Shown: positions 40,887 to 50,084 of the stretch, one piece after another
Layout of the letters: every line of letters starts with the position of its first letter
Numbering within the stretch: the first letter of the stretch is position 1
Source: Plantactinospora sp. KBS50
GTDB lineage: Bacteria > Actinomycetota > Actinomycetes > Mycobacteriales > Micromonosporaceae
Reading direction: 5' to 3'
Assembly (NCBI RefSeq): GCF_002285795.1
Contig: NZ_CP022961.1
Coordinates: forward strand, 6,080,001 to 6,144,000
Length of the DNA: 64,000 nt
The notes under the pieces: generated by a model
The model's input: the letters and a program-made list of their open reading frames with translations, nothing else
What the model was told of the DNA's origin: nothing
The model's database searches: none
Program-made: the position numbers and the translations under genes

Positions 40887-42173
40887 TCAGGGTGCCTTCG
40901 CGGCCACCACCACGGCGTCCGGTGGCGCCTCCGGCACCCGTCGCGCGGTGAGCCGGCGCACCGCGGTGTTCAGCACCGCGATCAGCGGTACGGCGACGAC
41001 CGCCCCGACGATGCCGGCCAGCACCGCGAAGGCGGCGATCCCGACGATCACGCCGAGCGGGTGGATGGCCACCGCCCGGCCCATGATGAGCGGCTGGAGG
41101 ACGTGCCCCTCCAACTGCTGCACCAGGATCACCGCGCCGAGGATGACCAGCGCGATCACCCAGCCCTGGTCCACCAGCGCCACCAGCACGGCGACCGCGC
41201 CGGAGAGCGCGGCGCCGACGATCGGGATGAACGCGCCGAGGAAGACCAGCGCGATCAGGGGCAGGGTGAACGGGATCTTGAAGATGATCAGGAAGATTCC
41301 GATGCCCACCGCGTCGATGAAGGCGACCAGGACGGTGGCCCGCACGTACGCCACCAGGGTCGCCCAGGCGGCCGTGCCGGCGTCGTCCACCCGCCAGCGC
41401 GCGTTCACCGGCAGCAGCCGGACCAGGAAGCGCCAGATCCGGCGGCCGTCCCGGAGGAAGAAGAACGTCGCGAACAGCACCAGCAGCATGCCGGTGAGCA
41501 CCTCGAACACGGTGGCGGCGGTGGAGAGCGCGCCGCTGGTCAGCGACTGGGTGTTCTGGTCCACCCACTCCTGACCCTGGTCGATGTACTTGTTGAGCTG
41601 GTTGTCCGACAGGTGCAGCGGCCCGGTCTTGAGCCACTCCTGGATGGTCCGCACCCCGTCGGTGGCCTTCGCGCTGAGTTCGGGCACCCCGGCGATGAAC
41701 TCGTTCACCACCGCGGTCAGCGTGCCCGCGACCGCCGCGAGGCCGCAGATCAGCACGATGGCCGTGGCCAACGAGCGCGGGAGCCGGGCCCTGAGCAGCC
41801 AACCCACGGCGGGGGCCAGCAGAGCGGAGAGCAGCAGGGCGATGGCGAGCGGGATCATCACCACCTGGATGGCGCCGACCAGCCTGATCAGCGCCCAGCC
41901 GACGATCCCCACCACGATCAGCCGCCACGACCAGGCCGCCGCGAGCCGCAGCGCGTGCGGCACGTCGGCGTCGTCCTGGCTGGCGAGCGAGAGGTGCGGC
42001 GGGGCCGGCTCGGCGTCCGGGGCGGGCGGGCTCGGCGGGGCCGGCACCTCGACGGGGGTGTCCACGGGAGGTACGGCGACGGGCTCGCGGTCGTGCCGCG
42101 CGGACCGGACCGACTCCCGCCCTGCCTCGTACGCACGACGCAGCCGCGCCCTGACCTGCTCGAAGCGGCTCAA
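40887..42173 (-). CDS. AI-2E family transporter (PF01594)
   Basis: A 428-residue membrane protein. A disordered Pro-rich cytoplasmic head (residues 1-75) precedes about eight helices. A family-typical signature is visible near residues 215-330: FFFLRDGRRIWRFLVRLLP, VRATVLVAFIDAVGIGIFLI, LVFLGAFIPIVGAALSGAVA and GHVLQPLIMGRAVAIHPLGV. Despite the name, most members have no shown role in AI-2 export; ion antiport has been shown for some. The start is decided by a perfect AAGGAGGTG six bases before TTG 42173; the GTG at 42179 is too close to it. Confidence 0.88.
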   Translation of the reverse strand: MSRFEQVRARLRRAYEAGRESVRSARHDREPVAVPPVDTPVEVPAPPSPPAPDAEPAPPHLSLASQDDADVPHALRLAAAWSWRLIVVGIVGWALIRLVGAIQVVMIPLAIALLLSALLAPAVGWLLRARLPRSLATAIVLICGLAAVAGTLTAVVNEFIAGVPELSAKATDGVRTIQEWLKTGPLHLSDNQLNKYIDQGQEWVDQNTQSLTSGALSTAATVFEVLTGMLLVLFATFFFLRDGRRIWRFLVRLLPVNARWRVDDAGTAAWATLVAYVRATVLVAFIDAVGIGIFLIIFKIPFTLPLIALVFLGAFIPIVGAALSGAVAVLVALVDQGWVIALVILGAVILVQQLEGHVLQPLIMGRAVAIHPLGVIVGIAAFAVLAGIVGAVVAVPLIAVLNTAVRRLTARRVPEAPPDAVVVAAKAP

Positions 42174-42333
42174 GTGCACCTCCTTGGGGGACCGGCCCTC
42201 ATACGGTAGCCGCACCACGCTCACCGCGTTCGGTTCAAAGCTGGTGGATGCGTCCGCGGAGGCATCCCGGACCGGTGCGCGGACGCCGGGCCGCGAGCGG
42301 GTCGCCGGAGCCGGGCACGGTACCGTCTCCGTC

Positions 42334-42672
42334 GTGACCGCAGACCCGAACACCGACTCCGGCCTGCCGATCCGTCTGCTGCACGACCGCGTGCTGGTCC
42401 GGGTCGAAGGCCCCGAGGGCGAACGCCGCTCCACCGCCGGCATCGTCATTCCGGCCACCGCCTCCGTCGGGCGGCGGCTCGCCTGGGCGACCGCGGTGGG
42501 CGTCGGCCCCAACGTCCGTTCGATCGTCAACGGCGACCGGGTGCTGTTCGATCCCGAGGAACGCTCGGAGGTGGAGCTGCACGGCCGCGACTACGTGCTG
42601 CTGCGCGAGCGGGACGTGCACGCCGTCGCCGCGGCCCGGGTGGAGACCGACGGCACCGGGCTCTACCTCTGA
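42334..42672 (+). CDS. GroES-family chaperonin-like protein
   Basis: A 112-residue Cpn10-type protein. The core reads LLHDRVLVRVEGPEGERRST then GIVIPATA, where the mobile loop of GroES would be, and later VNGDRVLFDPEERSEVELHG with YVLLRERDVHAV. GTG 42334 starts the family block. It is separate from groEL (56.1 kb), and no groES lies beside groEL. Either this is a specialised GroES-like protein with its own partner, or the main groES-groEL1 pair is outside the window. It is divergent from the AI-2E-type gene. Confidence 0.85.
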   Translation: MTADPNTDSGLPIRLLHDRVLVRVEGPEGERRSTAGIVIPATASVGRRLAWATAVGVGPNVRSIVNGDRVLFDPEERSEVELHGRDYVLLRERDVHAVAAARVETDGTGLYL

Positions 42673-42699
42673 CAGCTCCCGGAACGCCGGGGCCGCGGG

Positions 42700-44130
42700 T
42701 CAGCGACCGGGCATCGGGGTGCCGGGCCAGCCCCGGGCCGGCGGCGGGGTCAGCACGACCGGGATCGGCACCACCGGCTCGTCGGGGGCGTCGAGGCTGC
42801 GCCGTACGCCGTCCGGGAAGACGATGTGGTAGCGGCTGCCGTCCCAGGTGGCGGCCGGCACCTGCGGATCCCGGCCGACGAAGACCGACCGCAGTGCGCT
42901 GATCCGGGCCAGCATGTTGCGCTCCTCGTTGGTGCTGCGGGCGAGTTCGCCGGGCCGGGTGTCCAGGCCGCGGCGCAGTCCGTCGCGCAGCAGGGCGAGC
43001 CGGGTGGCGGTGAACTGGTATTCCCGCATCGCCCGCACGCCGGCCTCGCCGGCCACCCGCCGCGCCCACTGCCGGGCCGCGTGCCGCCGGCCGAGGCTGC
43101 CCAGCGCGGCGACCTCCGGTGGGGTCAGCCAGCCGGCCCGGACGTAGTCGATGAGCGTACGTTCGGTGAGCCGGCCCTCCCAGCTGCGCAGCCAGACGGC
43201 CAGCCCGACCATGCCGAAGAAGATCGGCACCATCACGCTGAGGTAGCCGTAGAGGAGGATCAGGTTCTGCCGCAGCGCGACGGCCAGCGACGGCACGAGG
43301 TTCCAGGTGCCGTGCATCATCATGGCCACGAGCAGGCCGGCGATCGGCGCCAGGACCCGCACCCGGCGGTCGGCGGTCCGCGCCGCCAGGCCGAGACCGA
43401 CGCCGGTCATCGAGGTGAACAGCGGGTGGGCGAAGCCGGAGAAGAGGATCCGGACGATGAACGTCGCGAACAGGTACTGCGCGCCGGTGGCCGGGCCGTA
43501 CTGCTGGGCGCCCGCGGCGTAGCCGTGGCCGCCGAGGTAGAGGATGTTCTCCACCATGGCGAAGCCGACCGCTGACAGTCCGCAGTAGACGATCCCGTCC
43601 ACGATGCCGGACCACTCCCGGCGGCGGAAGATCAGCAACAGGATCGGGAAGGCCGCCTTGGTCAGTTCCTCGATGAAGGGCGCCACCAGCACGGCGACAA
43701 GCGCGTCGGGCAGGCCGGCGTTGGCGAACGCCTTCGCCGCCGCGTCGTTGACCTGCAACGAGGTGTAGGTGGCCACGGCGGCACCCCAGCCGAAGCACAG
43801 CACCAGGTAGCCGGTCGGTTCCGGTTCGTAGCGGTCGAGCCAGAGGAAACACGCCACCAGCACCGGAACCGGCAGGATCGCGGCGACGATGCCGATCAGC
43901 AGCGCCTGCGCGCCGAGGCTCTCGCCGAGGGTGAGCAGCATCGCCACGGCACAACCGGCGATGACCAGGATGACGGCCGCCAGGACCAGCCCGCGCCGCC
44001 ACCCGAGCCGGCGGCCCCGGGCCACCGGGCCACCGGCCTGGTACGCGGGCGGCCCGGCTGCGGCGGGCGGCCCGGACGGTACGGGCGGCGACGGCGGAGC
44101 GGTTCCTCCGCCGGACGGGGTGTCGGCCAT
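42700..44130 (-). CDS. PrsW-family intramembrane metalloprotease
   Basis: A 476-residue membrane protein of the PrsW (CPBP-related) family. The metal-site motifs are present: FIEELTKAAFPI (first Glu pair), MVENILYL, FSGFAHPLFTS (His) and MMMHGTWNLVPS (His). A Pro/Ala-rich cytoplasmic head and a C-terminal helical domain of about 150 residues flank the membrane core. PrsW of Bacillus cleaves the anti-sigma factor RsiW; the target here is not known. ATG 44130 lies 4 bases after the stop of the FUSC-type gene. Confidence 0.9.
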   Translation of the reverse strand: MADTPSGGGTAPPSPPVPSGPPAAAGPPAYQAGGPVARGRRLGWRRGLVLAAVILVIAGCAVAMLLTLGESLGAQALLIGIVAAILPVPVLVACFLWLDRYEPEPTGYLVLCFGWGAAVATYTSLQVNDAAAKAFANAGLPDALVAVLVAPFIEELTKAAFPILLLIFRRREWSGIVDGIVYCGLSAVGFAMVENILYLGGHGYAAGAQQYGPATGAQYLFATFIVRILFSGFAHPLFTSMTGVGLGLAARTADRRVRVLAPIAGLLVAMMMHGTWNLVPSLAVALRQNLILLYGYLSVMVPIFFGMVGLAVWLRSWEGRLTERTLIDYVRAGWLTPPEVAALGSLGRRHAARQWARRVAGEAGVRAMREYQFTATRLALLRDGLRRGLDTRPGELARSTNEERNMLARISALRSVFVGRDPQVPAATWDGSRYHIVFPDGVRRSLDAPDEPVVPIPVVLTPPPARGWPGTPMPGR

Positions 44131-44134
44131 GACG

Positions 44135-45910
44135 TCAGCGTAGTTGCCGCCGGCCGTTCGGTTCGGCCGCATCGGTACCGTCCCGCGCCTCCCGACCACC
44201 CGCGGACCCGCCACCGCGGGACCCGTCGACCGCGGACCCGTCGAGCAGGGACCCTTCGACCGGGGAGCCGCCGCCGTCCCGGTCCGACCTCGCCGCGCGG
44301 GAGCCGGCCCGTCCCATCCCGGCCGGCCGGGCGCCGGTACGGACCGGAGCCTCTTCCCGGTACGGCCCGGAGGCGCGCACGGACGCCGCGATCGCGGACT
44401 CGACGCGTCGCTCGTCCTCGGGCGAGGGCGCGGCGGCTGGCCGGTGCTCGGCCCGGTCCCGATCGTCCCTGTCGGGTTCGGTCGGGACCCGTCGCGGCTT
44501 CTCCGCCCCGTTCTCCGCCGGCATCTCGCCGGGCCGGGAAACGTCGCCCGACCGGAGCACCGGATCGGCCCCGGGCTCCGGTCCGGGCCGCCCCGACCGG
44601 CCGCTCTCCACCGCGCGCCGGACCTGCCGGTTCGCCTCGATCCGATCGATTCCGCTGGCCCGCAGCAGGTCGCTCGCCGTGGTCCGGAGCTGCGCCACGA
44701 CCACGCTGCCGGAGAAACCGACGCCGTCGGCGTACGCCCGGCCCGCCTCGCCGACCGCGCGCAACGCCCGCTCCCGGGTCGCCTCCGGCTCCAGCCCGGC
44801 GCCCAGTTCGGCCACGAGTTGCCGAACGGCCTCGGCGAGTTGGGCCACCGCGGACGGCAGTGGATCGGGGATCGGTTCCCCGTCCTCCAGCGCGGTGACG
44901 CTACGCCGGATCAGGGTGCCGGCGTTGGCCACCGCGTGTTCGATGAACTCCGCGCCCTCGACGTACTGCGCGAGGGCGCCGCGGCGGCGCCAGCGGACCG
45001 GCGCCAGCGTCGCCGTCTCGCGGCCGGCCTCCAACGCCTCCTGGAGCCCCGCCATGTGCTGCTGCACCTCCTGGACCCGGTCCAGCGCCGCCTGGGCCCG
45101 ATCCGGATCGCCGTCGGCCAGCGCCCGGGAGGTGACGTCCAACTCCCGGGCGAGGGTCTCCAGCGCCGGCCGGGCGGCCCGGTCCACCACCCGGAGCGGG
45201 TTGAACGGCAGCAGCACCAGGCCCACGCCCAGCGCCACGAACCCACCGACCAGGGCATCTATCACCCGGGGGAACTCCAGGTCCGAGGCCTTCGGCGCGA
45301 GGGCGACCAGCAGCAGCGCGGTGACCGCGGCCTGGGTGACCACGGACGGCCCGCCGCCCAGGAAGATCGCGATCAGCACGGCGAGCGTGACGATCATCCC
45401 GAGCTGCCACCAGCCGACCCCGAAGGCGACGATGAACAGGTCGCCCACGCCGATGCCGACCGCGACCCCGATGATCAGCTCGATCGTCCGGCGGAGCCGC
45501 TGCCCGACCGAGGCCGCGAGGGTGCCCACCGCCGAGATCGGCGCGAAGACCGGATCCGGGTTCTGCAGCAGGTAGTGCGCCACCAGCCAGGACAGGCTCG
45601 CGGCGATGCCGGCCTGGACCGCGAGCACGAGGTTGTACCGGACCCGGTGGGTACGCTCGCGTACCGTCGGCCGGACCCGGCGGCGCAGCTCACGGGCCGC
45701 GTCCGCCGCGCCCTCCCGGTCGGCCGGGACCGGAACACCGGCAATCCGGACGACCGGCTCGTCCCGCTGCGACGGCATGGGCCGGACTACCCGTCCCGAG
45801 CGCGCTGAATCATCCGGCCGGAAACCGCCCACGGGGGGCCAGCGCCCCGCGTACGCCCGGCGCCGGCGCTTCCGCTCGTCCACCGCCCTGGCGAGCGCTG
45901 TGCGGTCCAT
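44135..45910 (-). CDS. FUSC/ArAE-type membrane protein with long disordered tail
   Basis: A 591-residue protein. The N-terminal membrane domain of about six helices (LAVQAGIAASLSWLVAHYLL, NPDPVFAPISAVGTLAASVG, RRTIELIIGVAVGIGVGDLF) matches the aromatic-acid-exporter/FUSC superfamily. A helical cytoplasmic domain (residues 240-430) and a disordered, charged tail of about 150 residues follow. Substrate unknown. ATG 45910 is the longest start; an ATG at 45779 is possible, since no ribosome site marks either. It is probably co-transcribed with the PrsW gene. Confidence 0.85.
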   Translation of the reverse strand: MDRTALARAVDERKRRRRAYAGRWPPVGGFRPDDSARSGRVVRPMPSQRDEPVVRIAGVPVPADREGAADAARELRRRVRPTVRERTHRVRYNLVLAVQAGIAASLSWLVAHYLLQNPDPVFAPISAVGTLAASVGQRLRRTIELIIGVAVGIGVGDLFIVAFGVGWWQLGMIVTLAVLIAIFLGGGPSVVTQAAVTALLLVALAPKASDLEFPRVIDALVGGFVALGVGLVLLPFNPLRVVDRAARPALETLARELDVTSRALADGDPDRAQAALDRVQEVQQHMAGLQEALEAGRETATLAPVRWRRRGALAQYVEGAEFIEHAVANAGTLIRRSVTALEDGEPIPDPLPSAVAQLAEAVRQLVAELGAGLEPEATRERALRAVGEAGRAYADGVGFSGSVVVAQLRTTASDLLRASGIDRIEANRQVRRAVESGRSGRPGPEPGADPVLRSGDVSRPGEMPAENGAEKPRRVPTEPDRDDRDRAEHRPAAAPSPEDERRVESAIAASVRASGPYREEAPVRTGARPAGMGRAGSRAARSDRDGGGSPVEGSLLDGSAVDGSRGGGSAGGREARDGTDAAEPNGRRQLR

Positions 45911-46040
45911 CGTGGAGGGCCAAAGCGGCAGGCGCCCGATGTCGCGCCCGGCCGGTCCGGACCGTCGACCGGCACGTACCGCTATATCCGACTTTCCTGG
46001 TCTTGGCTGTGTGATGCGCTGTTCATCCTGCTAGCTGCCT

Positions 46041-46046
46041 TACAAT
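46041..46046 (+). promoter_or_regulatory. Candidate -10 element for the GT39 gene
   Basis: TACAAT in an AT-rich stretch (45981-46060) of the divergent region before the glycosyltransferase. No convincing -35 lies 16-18 bases upstream. Confidence 0.4.
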
Positions 46047-46170
46047 CCTCATGCACTGTTCTTCCCGAACTGACCCGGATCGACACCGCCCCGGATCGCG
46101 ACACCGCCGGCAGCGCCGCCGGTCGCGGCGCCACCGGTCCGGGTGCGCCGCGAAGGCATGGGAGATCGGC

Positions 46171-48120
46171 ATGCTGGAACGCGAGGCTCCGACCCCGTTG
46201 TCGCCCGGGGTCGACCTGCCGCCGCCCCCGACGAACCGGCGCGGCGGCACGGCGGCGCTGCTGACCGCCGCGGCGGCCCTGCTGTACGGCTGGGGCCTGA
46301 CCCGCGGCGCGCCGCACTTCTTTTACAGCGCGGCCGTGCGCAGCATGGGCGAGAGCTGGACAAACTTCGTGTTCGGCGCCGTCGACCCGGGCGGCACCAT
46401 CACCCTGGACAAGATCCCCGGTTGGCTCTGGCCGCACGTCGCCCTCGTCAAGGTGTTCGGCCTGCACGACTGGGTCCTGCTGCTGCCCGAGATGCTGGCG
46501 GCGACCGGCACCGTCCCGCTGCTGTACGCGGCGGTACGTCGCTGGGCCGGCGACCGGGCGGCGCTGCTGGCGGCGGTCGGCTACCTGGTCACGCCGATCA
46601 CGTTCCGCGCGGCGCAGTTGAACCTGCCCGACACGCTGCTGGTGTTCTGCCTGGTGGCCGCGGCCTGGGCGCTGATCCGCGCGTGGCGGCGGCCGGGCTG
46701 GACGGCGCTGCTCGGTCCGGCCGTGCTGCTCGGGCTCGCCTTCCAGATGAAGATGCTCCAGGCGCTGCTGGTGCTCCCCGCGTTCGCGCTCGCGTACCTG
46801 GTCGGCAGCGCCGGCCCGATGGCGGCCCGGCTGGGGCGTACCGCCGTGTTCGGGACGGTCACGCTCGCCGTGTCGGCACTGTGGATGGTCGTGGTGTCGC
46901 TCACCCCGCCCGGCTCCCGGCCGGCCATCGACGGCAGCCCGACCGGCTCGGTCTGGGAGATGGTGCTGGCGCACAACGGCACCGAGCACGACGACCGGGC
47001 GGCCGGCACGTTCGGCGGCGCGCCCGGACCGATCCGGCTCCTCAACGAGCAGGTCGGCACCCAGGTGAGCTGGCTGCTGCCGCTCGCGCTGGCCGCGCTC
47101 GTGGTCGGCGTCGCCGGCGCCCGGCGGGACCACGACCGCGATCGGCTCGCCGGCTGGGTGTTGTGGGGCGGCTGGCTGCTGGTCGCCGGCTCCGCCTTCA
47201 GCCAGGTGTACGGGATGCACCCGTACTACACGGCGATGCTCGTACCCGCGATCGGCGCGGTGCTCGGCGGCGGCCTCGGGACGGCGCTGGCGGCCTGGCG
47301 GGCGGGCCGACCGCTCGGCTGGCTGCTGCCGGCGGGGGTGCTCGGCACCGCGGGCTGGGCGGTCGTCCTGCTGCTTCGGGAACCGGTCGGCCTCGACTGG
47401 CTGGCCGTCGTCGTGGCCGTGGCCGGCGTGGCCGCGACGGCGCTGCTGCTCGTCGCGCGCCGCGGCCACGGCAGCCGCGCAGCGGAGCCACCCGACGTGA
47501 CAGGAGCCCGGCCCGGCCCGACGGCGGAGCGGCCCGACCCGACGGCAGCGCGCCGCGCGCCGGCGGTGGCCGCCGGGGCGGCACTGGTCGCGGGCGTGGT
47601 CGCCGTCCTCGCCGGACCGGCCGGATGGCTGCTCAGCACGCCCGTGCTGGAGCCAGGCAGCCCGCAGATCATCGACCCGGTCGCCGGGCCGGCCGCGTTC
47701 CAGCGCATCCGGCAGGAGGCGCTGAACGGCGGCTCCGCGCCCCGGGTCAATCCGGCCCTGCTGGACTACCTCACCCGGCACGACGGCGACGAAGCCACCC
47801 CGCGCGACGGCGGCGAACACTACCTGTTCGCGGCCGGCGAGTCCGGCACGGCCGCACCGTACATCCGGGCCGGCTACACCGTGCTCCCGCTCCGGGGCTT
47901 CGCGCTGCGCTCACCGCGGGTCCCGGTCGCCCGGATCGAGCGGCTCGTGGCCGACGGCCGACTTCGCTACCTGCTGCTCATCGACCGCGCCGGGCCGATG
48001 GTCGATCCCGCGACGGCCGGCTGGCTGCGGTCGCACTGCGCGGTCGTGCCCCGCACCGACTACGAGCCGGACGCCCGGCCCGGCCCGTGGGACCCCACCC
48101 TGTACGACTGCCGGCGGTGA
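46171..48120 (+). CDS. GT39-family membrane glycosyltransferase
   Basis: A 649-residue membrane protein of the dolichyl/polyprenyl-phosphate-sugar glycosyltransferase family (ArnT/PMT-like). The first extracytoplasmic loop carries the typical acidic patch: NFVFGAVDPGGTITLDKIPG and WLWPHVALVKVFG. A second loop has RAAQLNLPDTLLVF. About eleven helices are visible, followed by a soluble C-terminal domain of about 130 residues. It uses a lipid-linked sugar donor outside the membrane; the acceptor is not defined. ATG 46171 has GGAGA 6 bases upstream. Confidence 0.9.
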   Translation: MLEREAPTPLSPGVDLPPPPTNRRGGTAALLTAAAALLYGWGLTRGAPHFFYSAAVRSMGESWTNFVFGAVDPGGTITLDKIPGWLWPHVALVKVFGLHDWVLLLPEMLAATGTVPLLYAAVRRWAGDRAALLAAVGYLVTPITFRAAQLNLPDTLLVFCLVAAAWALIRAWRRPGWTALLGPAVLLGLAFQMKMLQALLVLPAFALAYLVGSAGPMAARLGRTAVFGTVTLAVSALWMVVVSLTPPGSRPAIDGSPTGSVWEMVLAHNGTEHDDRAAGTFGGAPGPIRLLNEQVGTQVSWLLPLALAALVVGVAGARRDHDRDRLAGWVLWGGWLLVAGSAFSQVYGMHPYYTAMLVPAIGAVLGGGLGTALAAWRAGRPLGWLLPAGVLGTAGWAVVLLLREPVGLDWLAVVVAVAGVAATALLLVARRGHGSRAAEPPDVTGARPGPTAERPDPTAARRAPAVAAGAALVAGVVAVLAGPAGWLLSTPVLEPGSPQIIDPVAGPAAFQRIRQEALNGGSAPRVNPALLDYLTRHDGDEATPRDGGEHYLFAAGESGTAAPYIRAGYTVLPLRGFALRSPRVPVARIERLVADGRLRYLLLIDRAGPMVDPATAGWLRSHCAVVPRTDYEPDARPGPWDPTLYDCRR

Positions 48121-48212
48121 TCGGGCGAGCGAGGGCGCTACGGCATTTTACGTACCATGTGGTCGCTTTGTGATTGATGAAGGCGGCCGCTCCGGCTGGA
48201 ATCGTGCACATC

Positions 48213-48596
48213 ATGACGAAGAATCGGAATGCCCTGCTGACCGCGGCCGGCCTGGCGCTCTGCGCGGTCGGCATCGTCCTGCAGATCGCCACCGGAGCCG
48301 AGGGCTACCCCACGGTGCCGCCGGGAGCCGTCATCACCGTGGTCGGCGCGCTGCTCGTCGCCTTCGTGTCGTGGCGTTTCATGCCCATCGTCGGCCTGCT
48401 CGTCGGCGCCTTCATCAGCGTCGGCGCCTTCGTCACCCCGAACACCGGCGACCGCCTCGGCGCACCCGGCGACTTCGGGCCGTTCCTCGGCACTGTCGTC
48501 CAGATCATCGGGCTGGCCATGGCGGTCATCTTCGGCGTCGTGGCCACCGTGCAGGCGTTCCGCCGCCCCGAGGTCAGCTCCGCCGCGGCCGGCTGA
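48213..48596 (+). CDS. Small four-helix membrane protein
   Basis: A 127-residue protein of unknown function with four hydrophobic helices (ALLTAAGLALCAVGIVLQIA, AVITVVGALLVAFVSWRF, MPIVGLLVGAFISVGAFV, FLGTVVQIIGLAMAVIFGVV). The ATG at 48213 is chosen as closest to the first helix; an upstream in-frame ATG at 48174 would add 13 residues. It follows the GT39 gene by 92 bases on the same strand. Confidence 0.75.
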   Translation: MTKNRNALLTAAGLALCAVGIVLQIATGAEGYPTVPPGAVITVVGALLVAFVSWRFMPIVGLLVGAFISVGAFVTPNTGDRLGAPGDFGPFLGTVVQIIGLAMAVIFGVVATVQAFRRPEVSSAAAG

Positions 48597-48682
48597 GGAC
48601 CCGTCGCGACGTACCGCGGCAGGGCGCGTCGCGACGTACCGCGGCATGGTCGTGCCGGCCGCGGCCGGGATAGCCTGCCGGC

Positions 48683-50077
48683 ATGCCCGACCTGATCGAA
48701 GACCTGCGGGCCGCGCTCGGTGCGTCCGCCGTACTCACCGACCCGGACCTGCTCGCCGGTCACCGCCGGGACGAGGCCGACCTGTGCGCGGCCGGCACGC
48801 CGGCGGTCGTGGTACGGCCGCGCAGCACCGACGACGTCGCCGCCGCCCTCCGGCTGGCCGCCCGGTACGGCGTACCCGTGGTGCCGCAGGGCGCCCGGAC
48901 CGGGCTTGCCGGCGCGGCCAACGCGGTCGACGGTGCGCTGGTGCTGTCGATGACCTCGATGGCGCAGATCCGCGAGATCGACCCGGTGAACCGGATCGCC
49001 GTGGTGCAGCCGGGGGTGGTCAACGCCGCGCTGGCCGCCGCGGCGGCCCGGCACGGGCTGCGCTACCCGCCCGACCCGGGCTCCTGGGAGTCCTCCACCC
49101 TGGGCGGCAACGTGGCCACCAACGCCGGCGGGATGTGCTGCGTCAAGTACGGCGTCACCACCGAGTACGTGCTGGGCCTGGAGGTGGTGCTGGCCTCCGG
49201 CGAGGTGCTGCGGACCGGGCGGCGGACCGCCAAGGGGGTCGCCGGCTACGACCTGACCCGGCTGTTCGTCGGCTCGGAGGGCACCCTCGGGGTGATCACC
49301 GAGATCACCGTGGCGCTGCGGCCGGCCGCCGAGGAATCGTTGACCCTGGTCGCGGTCTTCGACTCGACGGCCACGGCCGGCGCGGCGGTGGCCGAGATCG
49401 CCGGCCAGGGCCTCACCCCCAGCCTGCTGGAACTGCTCGACCGGACCCATCTGCGCGCCATCGAGGCGTACCGGCCGATGGGGCTGCGCACCGACGCCAG
49501 CGCGCTGCTGCTCGCGGCGGTCGACACCGGTCCGCGGGCCGCGGGCGACCTGGACCGGATCGCCAAGGTCTGTACGGCGGCCGGCTCGGCCGAGGTGTTC
49601 ACCGCGACCGACCCGGTGGAGGCGGCCGAGTTGCTCCAGGCCCGCCGGCTGGCGCACCCGGCGATGGAGCGGCTGGCCGCCGGCAGCTATCCGGACGGCA
49701 ACGGCGGGCTGGTGATCGACGACGTGGCCGTGCCGCGGGACCGGCTGGCCGCGCTGCTGGACGGGGTCGAGCGGATCGCGGCCGAGCACGACGTGCCGAT
49801 CGGCGTGGTCGGGCACGCCGGAGACGGCAACATGCATCCCAACATCGTGGTGGACCGGGCCGACCCGGCCAGCCTGGAGCGGGGACGCCGGGCCTTCGAC
49901 GCGATCATGGAGCTGGGACTCTCCCTCGGCGGCACGTGCACCGGCGAACACGGGGTCGGGCTGCTCAAACGGGACTGGCTGGCCCGCGAGGCCGGCCCGG
50001 TGGGCATGCGGGTGCACCGGGCCATCAAGGACGCCCTCGACCCGTCCGGCCTGCTCAACCCCGGCAAGGTGCTGTAG
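48683..50077 (+). CDS. FAD-linked oxidase (GlcD/D-lactate dehydrogenase type)
   Basis: A 464-residue flavoprotein. The FAD-binding domain reads VVPQGARTGLAGAANAVDGA and YPPDPGSWESSTLGGNVATN with NAGGMCCVKYGVT. The C-terminal cap has GHAGDGNMHPNIVVDRADPA and GGTCTGEHGVGLLKR, both typical of VAO-type 2-hydroxy acid oxidases such as glycolate or D-lactate dehydrogenase. It is convergent with glpD, with only 7 bases between the stops. Confidence 0.92.
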   Translation: MPDLIEDLRAALGASAVLTDPDLLAGHRRDEADLCAAGTPAVVVRPRSTDDVAAALRLAARYGVPVVPQGARTGLAGAANAVDGALVLSMTSMAQIREIDPVNRIAVVQPGVVNAALAAAAARHGLRYPPDPGSWESSTLGGNVATNAGGMCCVKYGVTTEYVLGLEVVLASGEVLRTGRRTAKGVAGYDLTRLFVGSEGTLGVITEITVALRPAAEESLTLVAVFDSTATAGAAVAEIAGQGLTPSLLELLDRTHLRAIEAYRPMGLRTDASALLLAAVDTGPRAAGDLDRIAKVCTAAGSAEVFTATDPVEAAELLQARRLAHPAMERLAAGSYPDGNGGLVIDDVAVPRDRLAALLDGVERIAAEHDVPIGVVGHAGDGNMHPNIVVDRADPASLERGRRAFDAIMELGLSLGGTCTGEHGVGLLKRDWLAREAGPVGMRVHRAIKDALDPSGLLNPGKVL

Positions 50078-50084
50078 GCGCCGG

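Noticed and set aside
45982..47820. 612-codon minus frame opposite the GT39 gene
   Set aside because: Shadow frame; Arg/Gln/Gly-rich with no motif, while the plus strand encodes a full glycosyltransferase.
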